Below are positions 59,764 through 64,000 of a stretch of 64,000 bases of DNA, in pieces. Numbering within the stretch: the first letter of the stretch is position 1; the number at the start of each line of letters is the position of its first letter. Source of the stretch: Arthrobacter globiformis (GTDB taxonomy: Bacteria > Actinomycetota > Actinomycetes > Actinomycetales > Micrococcaceae); NCBI RefSeq assembly GCF_030817195.1, contig NZ_JAUSYZ010000001.1, forward strand, positions 744,001 to 808,000. Direction: 5' to 3'. Below the pieces are notes generated by a model. That model saw nothing but the letters and a program-made list of their open reading frames with translations, did no database searches and was not told the DNA's origin. A program made the translations under genes and the position numbers.

Positions 59764-61013
59764 AGATCTCAATGATTTCGGAACACGCCAGTCCTTTGGC
59801 AGCGCTCGGCGGAGTGGACGCAGGCGGCCAGAACGTGCACGTGGCCGCGCTTTCATCAGCGCTGGCCCGGCGGGGCCATCGCGTGACCGTGTACACCCGG
59901 CGCGACGCGCCGGATCTGCCTGCGAGGGTGCGGGTGCATCCCCGGCTTGAGGTAGTACATGTGGAGGCCGGCCCGGCCGAACATGTGCCCAAGGACGAGC
60001 TCCTCCCTTACATGGGCGCCCTGGCGGATGGCGTGGTCCAGGACTGGGGTGACTCGCCGCCGCACGTGGTGCACGGTCACTTCTGGATGTCTGGCGTCGC
60101 CGCGCTGGACGCCGCACGGCGGGAGCCCGGCGGCTTCCGGGTTCCCGTGGTGCAGACCTTCCACGCGCTGGGCACCGTCAAGCGCCGCCACCAGGGTGCC
60201 GCCGACACCAGCCCGGCCGAGAGGCGGTTCCTCGAACCGTCCGTGGGCCGGTCGGCTGACCGGATTGTGGCCACGTGCTCGGACGAGGTCTTCGAACTGA
60301 GGGCCATGGGGATTGATACCCGCCGGGTTTCCATCGCTCCTTGCGGGGTGGACCTGGAGCTCTTCTCCAGCGGCGGCCCGGCCGACGTTCCGGCCCGTTC
60401 GCACCGCATCCTTTCTGTTGGCCGGCTGGTTCCGCGCAAGGGCGTGGACCTGGTGATCCGCGCGCTGCCTTATCTGCTGAAGGAGGGGTTCGACGACGTC
60501 GAGCTGCTCATCGTGGGCGGCGGCGCCGATGAGGGCGGGGAGAATCCGGAGGCGCGCCGGCTACTGGATCTGGCCCGGGACCTCGGCGTGGCGGCCCATG
60601 TGGAGCTCAGGGGCCAGGTGCCCAGGGAAGCCATGCCCGGAATCTTCCGAAGTGCGGACGCTGTGGTCTGCACTCCCTGGTACGAGCCCTTCGGCATCGT
60701 TCCCCTGGAGGCCATGGCGTGTGGCGTTCCGGTGGTCGCCGCGGCGGTGGGAGGCCTGACTGACAGCGTGGTGGACCGGGGAACCGGCCTGCACGTGCCG
60801 CCGAAGGACCCTGAAGCCATCGCAGAAGCCATCGGCACCCTGTTGGCCAGCCCGGACCTGCGCGAAAAACTCGGGCGGGCCGGCGAGCGGCGGGCAAGGG
60901 CCCGCTACTCCTGGAACAGGGTGGCAGCCGAAACCGAAAAGGCCTACCAGTTGGCCATCGCAGGCTCTGCGGACGCGGGCAGCCTGGAACCGATGGAAGG
61001 AGCGGCACTGTGA
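59760..61013 (+). CDS. Glycosyltransferase family 4 with TTG start
   Basis: The start is TTG 59760 (overlap TTGA), supported by AAAGGA seven bases upstream. The 417-residue GT4 protein has ISEHASPLAALGGVDAGGQN (acceptor domain loop), VVHGHFWMSGVAALDA, SVGRLVPRKGVDLVIRA and CTPWYEPFGIVPLEAMACGV (Ex7E motif). It resembles D-inositol-3-phosphate and sucrose-phosphate-type glycosyltransferases. In context it should extend the heptose-containing glycan. Confidence 0.92.
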   Translation: MKISMISEHASPLAALGGVDAGGQNVHVAALSSALARRGHRVTVYTRRDAPDLPARVRVHPRLEVVHVEAGPAEHVPKDELLPYMGALADGVVQDWGDSPPHVVHGHFWMSGVAALDAARREPGGFRVPVVQTFHALGTVKRRHQGAADTSPAERRFLEPSVGRSADRIVATCSDEVFELRAMGIDTRRVSIAPCGVDLELFSSGGPADVPARSHRILSVGRLVPRKGVDLVIRALPYLLKEGFDDVELLIVGGGADEGGENPEARRLLDLARDLGVAAHVELRGQVPREAMPGIFRSADAVVCTPWYEPFGIVPLEAMACGVPVVAAAVGGLTDSVVDRGTGLHVPPKDPEAIAEAIGTLLASPDLREKLGRAGERRARARYSWNRVAAETEKAYQLAIAGSADAGSLEPMEGAAL

Positions 61014-61738
61014 CTGCGGAATCCCTGCGGGAGGCTGAGCTTCCTGCCATCCACCGGGTTGGCGCCACGCCCGGTTTCCCTTCCCCGGACGCGGTCTCCT
61101 CACAGGATGACGCCGAACAGGAGGCCTGTGCCGGTTCGCGGGAGGCAGTGCGGACCCATCTTGGGAACGTCCTGCCCGCCCTGCGGTCCCTGGAAAGCCA
61201 AGCCGACAGGCTGGCGGCCTGGGGCGTGGAGCTGGCCCAGCGCTTGCTTAGCGGGCAGAAGCTTCTCGCTGCCGGGAACGGCGGGTCCGCCGCCGAAGCG
61301 CAGCACCTGACAGCCGAACTCGTGGGTAGGTTCGACGGTGAGCGGATGCCCTTTTCCGCGATCTCCCTGCACGCGGAGAGTTCGGCCGTTACGGCCATCG
61401 CCAATGACTACGGCTACGCGGAGCTCTTCGCGCGGCAGGTCCGCGCCCACGGCAGGTCCGGGGACATCCTCGTGCTGCTGTCCACGAGCGGCCAGAGCCC
61501 CAACCTGCTCCGTGCAGCAGAGGCGGCGGCCAGGCTGAACGTGACCACGTGGGCCCTGACCGGGCCGGCACCCAACCCGCTGGCGTCCTGCTGTGACGAC
61601 GCCGTGGCCGTCGATGCCGTCTCGGCCAATGCGCAGGAAGGGCACCTGATCGCCCTCCACGCCATCTGCCGGGCATTCGAGGCCGAGGTGGCCCGCAAGG
61701 GCAAGGGCGTTCCCGGGGCGGAGGCTGATCGCGGATGA
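61010..61738 (+). CDS. gmhA: Phosphoheptose isomerase
   Basis: GTG 61010 overlaps the preceding stop. The 242-residue SIS protein has a 40-residue N-terminal extension, then LLAAGNGGSAAEAQHLTAEL (His99 zinc ligand, Glu103 catalytic), AIANDYGYAELFARQV, LLSTSGQSPNLL and AQEGHLIALHAICR (Gln209 and His217 zinc ligands). It should convert sedoheptulose-7-phosphate to D-glycero-manno-heptose-7-phosphate. All active-site residues are present, unlike the paralogue at 41808-42473. Confidence 0.94.
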   Translation: MTAESLREAELPAIHRVGATPGFPSPDAVSSQDDAEQEACAGSREAVRTHLGNVLPALRSLESQADRLAAWGVELAQRLLSGQKLLAAGNGGSAAEAQHLTAELVGRFDGERMPFSAISLHAESSAVTAIANDYGYAELFARQVRAHGRSGDILVLLSTSGQSPNLLRAAEAAARLNVTTWALTGPAPNPLASCCDDAVAVDAVSANAQEGHLIALHAICRAFEAEVARKGKGVPGAEADRG

Positions 61739-63099
61739 TGATCGCAGTGGTGGGTGACGTTTTGCTCGACGTCGACATGTCCGGTGAGGCAACGCGTTTG
61801 TGCCCCGACGCCCCCGTCCCGGTGGTGGACGTCTCCGACGTCCGCCGCAGGGCAGGCGGTGCCGGACTCGTGGCCCGGATGCTGGCGCAGGACGGCCACC
61901 GCGTCACCCTGGTGACCGTGCTTTCCGACGACGACGCCTCCCTCGAACTGGAGGGCGCGCTCGCCGGGGTGCGGGTGGTCTCCGGTCCCTCCGGCGCGAG
62001 GACGCCGGTTAAGACCCGCGTCCGGGCGGGCCGCCAGCCGGTGGTGCGGGTGGATGAAGGGTGCGAGCGGCCGGAGGTGCCGGCGGCAACCGCAGGTATG
62101 CTCAGGGCGCTGGAGCGCGCCGAAGCGATCGTCGTGGCCGACTATGGACGCGGTCTTGCCGCCAACCAAGAGGTCCGCGACGTGCTCGCCGCCCGGGCGG
62201 GCCACATCCCAATTGTGTGGGACCCGCATCCTGCCGGCGCAGTTCCGGTGGCCGGGGTGGCGGTGGTGACCCCGAACCTGTCCGAGGCTGCCAAGGCCGC
62301 GGGGACGGGGACCGGAACGCCAGCGTCGATTGCCGCCGTCGGCACTGCCCTGATGGACCGCTGGCAGAGCCAGGCGGTCCTCGTGACCATGGGCGAGCAG
62401 GGAGGCATCCTGCTGTCACAGCAGGACTCTTTACCCGTGAGCATCCCGGCTCCTCCCACGGAGGTCACCGACCCCTGCGGCGCCGGGGACAGGCTCGCGG
62501 CCAGCCTGGCCGTCCACTTGGCGGAGGGCCGCAGCCTGAGTGACGCCGCCGGACTGGCCATCAAGGAAGCCGCCGCCTTCCTCGGCGCCGGCGGGGTTGC
62601 TTCTCTGCCGGACCGCCACAGGCCGGTCTGGCACCACAGCCGTGAGGAAGACGCCCTCGGCCTTGCCCGGCGGGTGCGCGCCAACGGAGGAACCGTGGTG
62701 GCCACCGGAGGCTGCTTCGACCTGCTGCACGCCGGCCATGCCCGCACGCTTGCAGCTGCCAGGGATCTTGGCGACTGCCTGATCGTGTGCTTGAACTCTG
62801 ACGAGTCGGTGCGCCGGATCAAGGGCGAGCAGCGGCCCATTGTGAGCCAGCAGGACCGGGCGGAACTCCTCCTGGCACTCGAGTGCGTGGACGCCGTCCT
62901 GGTCTTCGGGGAGGACACTCCGGAGGCCTGCCTGGAATTGCTCCGGCCGGACGTCTGGGTGAAGGGCGGCGATTATCGTGCGTCGGACCTGCCCGAGGCC
63001 GGGCTGGTCGAGAGCTGGGGAGGGCGCTGCGTTACGGTGCCGTTCCACCAAGCCCGGTCCACGTCCGTCCTCGCAGACGCCCTGGCGAAGGTCAGCTGA
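61735..63099 (+). CDS. hldE: Bifunctional heptose kinase/adenylyltransferase
   Basis: The 454-residue protein fuses a PfkB/ribokinase-type kinase (residues 1 to about 310; GDVLLDVDMSGEATRLCPDAP, DEGCERPE, VTDPCGAGDRLAASLA with catalytic Asp) to a nucleotidyltransferase (TGGCFDLLHAGHARTLAAA with HxGH, CLNSDESVRRIKGEQRPI, VWVKGGDY). It phosphorylates heptose-7-phosphate at C1 and adds a nucleotide, normally AMP, giving ADP-heptose. It is overlapped with gmhA. No HldD epimerase is found in the window, so the product may stay D-glycero. Confidence 0.95.
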   Translation: MMIAVVGDVLLDVDMSGEATRLCPDAPVPVVDVSDVRRRAGGAGLVARMLAQDGHRVTLVTVLSDDDASLELEGALAGVRVVSGPSGARTPVKTRVRAGRQPVVRVDEGCERPEVPAATAGMLRALERAEAIVVADYGRGLAANQEVRDVLAARAGHIPIVWDPHPAGAVPVAGVAVVTPNLSEAAKAAGTGTGTPASIAAVGTALMDRWQSQAVLVTMGEQGGILLSQQDSLPVSIPAPPTEVTDPCGAGDRLAASLAVHLAEGRSLSDAAGLAIKEAAAFLGAGGVASLPDRHRPVWHHSREEDALGLARRVRANGGTVVATGGCFDLLHAGHARTLAAARDLGDCLIVCLNSDESVRRIKGEQRPIVSQQDRAELLLALECVDAVLVFGEDTPEACLELLRPDVWVKGGDYRASDLPEAGLVESWGGRCVTVPFHQARSTSVLADALAKVS

Positions 63100-63142
63100 A
63101 CTGCACCGCAATCCTGAATTAGTCCCAAGCGAAAGGAACACC

Positions 63143-63846
63143 ATGACTGAATCGACTTTCCGGCCCGGCCGGGTCCTGGTAACCGGCGGTGCCTCCGGAC
63201 TGGGGGCCGCCGTCGTCGATGCCGTGCTGAAAGCCGGGGGAACCCCGGTGGTGCTGGACCGGGACATCCGGAACGTCGCCGCGGCGAAGGCGTTTGAGGT
63301 GGACGTCGCCGACCGCGTCGCCGTGACCGAGGCTGTCCGGCAGGCAGCCGAGACGCTGGACGGGCTGGATGCCGTGGTCACCGCGGCGGGCATCGACCGG
63401 TGCGGCAAGCTGGAGGACGTGGCCGCGGAGGAATGGGAACGCGTCATCGGCGTCAACCTGATGGGCACGGTGTCGGTCGTGCGGGCGGCCCTTCCCTACC
63501 TCAAGGAGTCCCGCGGGGGCGGGTGGTCACCATCGCGTCCACGCTGGGCAAACGGGCACTGCCGGAGGCAACCGCCTACTGCGCGTCAAAATTCGGGGTG
63601 GTGGGCTTCAGCCATGCGCTGGCGGCCGAGACGGGCGGCGAGATTGGCGTGACCACCATGATTCCCGGCGGCATGAAGACGCGCTTCTTCGACGACCGGG
63701 CCGAGCAGTACAAACCGCAGGACGACTCACGCCTGAACGACCCCGGCAACGTGGCCCAGGCCATCCTGTTCGCGCTGTCCCAGCCCACCGGCTGCGAGGT
63801 CCGCGAAATGCTTATCTGCCATGAGGAAGAGGGCTCGTGGCCGTGA
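63143..63846 (+). pseudogene. SDR-family oxidoreductase, frameshifted
   Basis: ATG 63143 has AAAGGAAC upstream. The N-terminal half (VLVTGGASGLGAAVVDAVLK, AGIDRCGKLEDVAAEEWERV) reads to LPYLKESRG, where the frame is lost. The rest (RVVTIASTLGKRALPEATAY, YCASKFGVVGFSHALAAE, IPGGMKTRFFDD) continues in the next frame to 63846. A missing base near 63516-63524 explains it. Repaired, it is about 234 residues with Ser, Tyr and Lys catalytic residues. It could supply a tailoring sugar step of the heptose locus. Confidence 0.85.
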
Positions 63847-63997
63847 GCTGGAGAACATCCTCGTAAACCTCTGAGGGTTCGACGGCCTTCACGGTGGACT
63901 CGTCATGCGGGCACCGGGGGGCCGTCCACCCGACCTGGGTGACGTCCACGCCGCACACTTCGCAGCGCGTGGCCCAGCCGAGGTGGATTCTGTGCAT
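63812..63997 (-). CDS. Small protein with CxxC, possibly partial at its 5' end
   Basis: The minus-strand ORF reads ATRCEVCGVDVTQVGWTAPR with CPHDESTVKAVEPSEV after it, 61 residues from ATG 63997. The CxxC and CPH are spaced as in a zinc-binding fragment. The window ends three bases upstream, so the true start may lie outside. It overlaps the end of the SDR frame by 35 bases. Unknown function. Confidence 0.5.
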   Translation of the reverse strand: MHRIHLGWATRCEVCGVDVTQVGWTAPRCPHDESTVKAVEPSEVYEDVLQLTATSPLPHGR

Positions 63998-64000
63998 GCT

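Overview
The window reads as chromosomal DNA of a high-GC, Gram-positive actinobacterium, most probably Arthrobacter, Pseudarthrobacter or a close relative (Micrococcaceae). This is inferred from codon bias, the actinobacterial DtxR-type iron box, the desferrioxamine-type operon, the LigD/Ku pair and the single-chain fructose PTS. There is no rRNA, recognisable tRNA, phage, transposase or CRISPR array. Genes are dense and many start codons overlap the preceding stop (ATGA, GTGA, TTGA).

Layout. 1-3.2 kb: 3' part of an aldo/keto reductase, a CDP-alcohol phosphatidyltransferase, two small proteins, dodecin and a GntR regulator. 3.3-6.7 kb: acid-sugar operon (DUF1537 kinase, 3-hydroxyisobutyrate-dehydrogenase-like enzyme, class II aldolase), divergent from the GntR gene across a palindromic operator. 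6.8-9.4 kb: acyltransferase, GNAT protein and small proteins. 9.6-15.1 kb: iron-box-controlled desABCD operon whose siderophore synthetase is frameshifted. 15.1-20.2 kb: SDR, FUSC membrane protein, ProP-like MFS transporter and small proteins. 20.3-24.4 kb: divergent ligD/ku end-joining genes. 24.4-29.9 kb: SRPBCC protein and the fruR-fruK-fruA-ptsH operon with a clear promoter. 30-34.5 kb: esterase, then beta-phosphoglucomutase plus GH65 disaccharide phosphorylase. 34.5-44.7 kb: frameshifted MFS exporter, pxpA, DUF445, glycerophosphodiesterase, azlCD, a degenerate phosphoheptose-isomerase paralogue, TetR, a thiamine-binding-type protein and an O-methyltransferase. 44.8-55 kb: secreted FG-GAP protein, Tat-exported multicopper oxidase, signal peptidase, Dps, acyl-CoA dehydrogenase with a truncated downstream ORF, YihY/BrkB and an epimerase. 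55.1-63.9 kb: SigB/F-type sigma factor and a heptose locus (two GT9 enzymes, GmhB-like phosphatase, two other glycosyltransferases, GmhA, HldE and a frameshifted SDR).

The most distinctive content is the complete-looking nucleotide-heptose and heptosyltransferase locus in an organism with no other sign of LPS. A second, distant GmhA paralogue (41.8 kb) has lost all three inferred zinc ligands while keeping the fold. Also notable are a two-member family of unknown small proteins, a shared inverted-repeat motif before three stress-type genes, and three separate single-base frameshifts that may be real or may be assembly errors.
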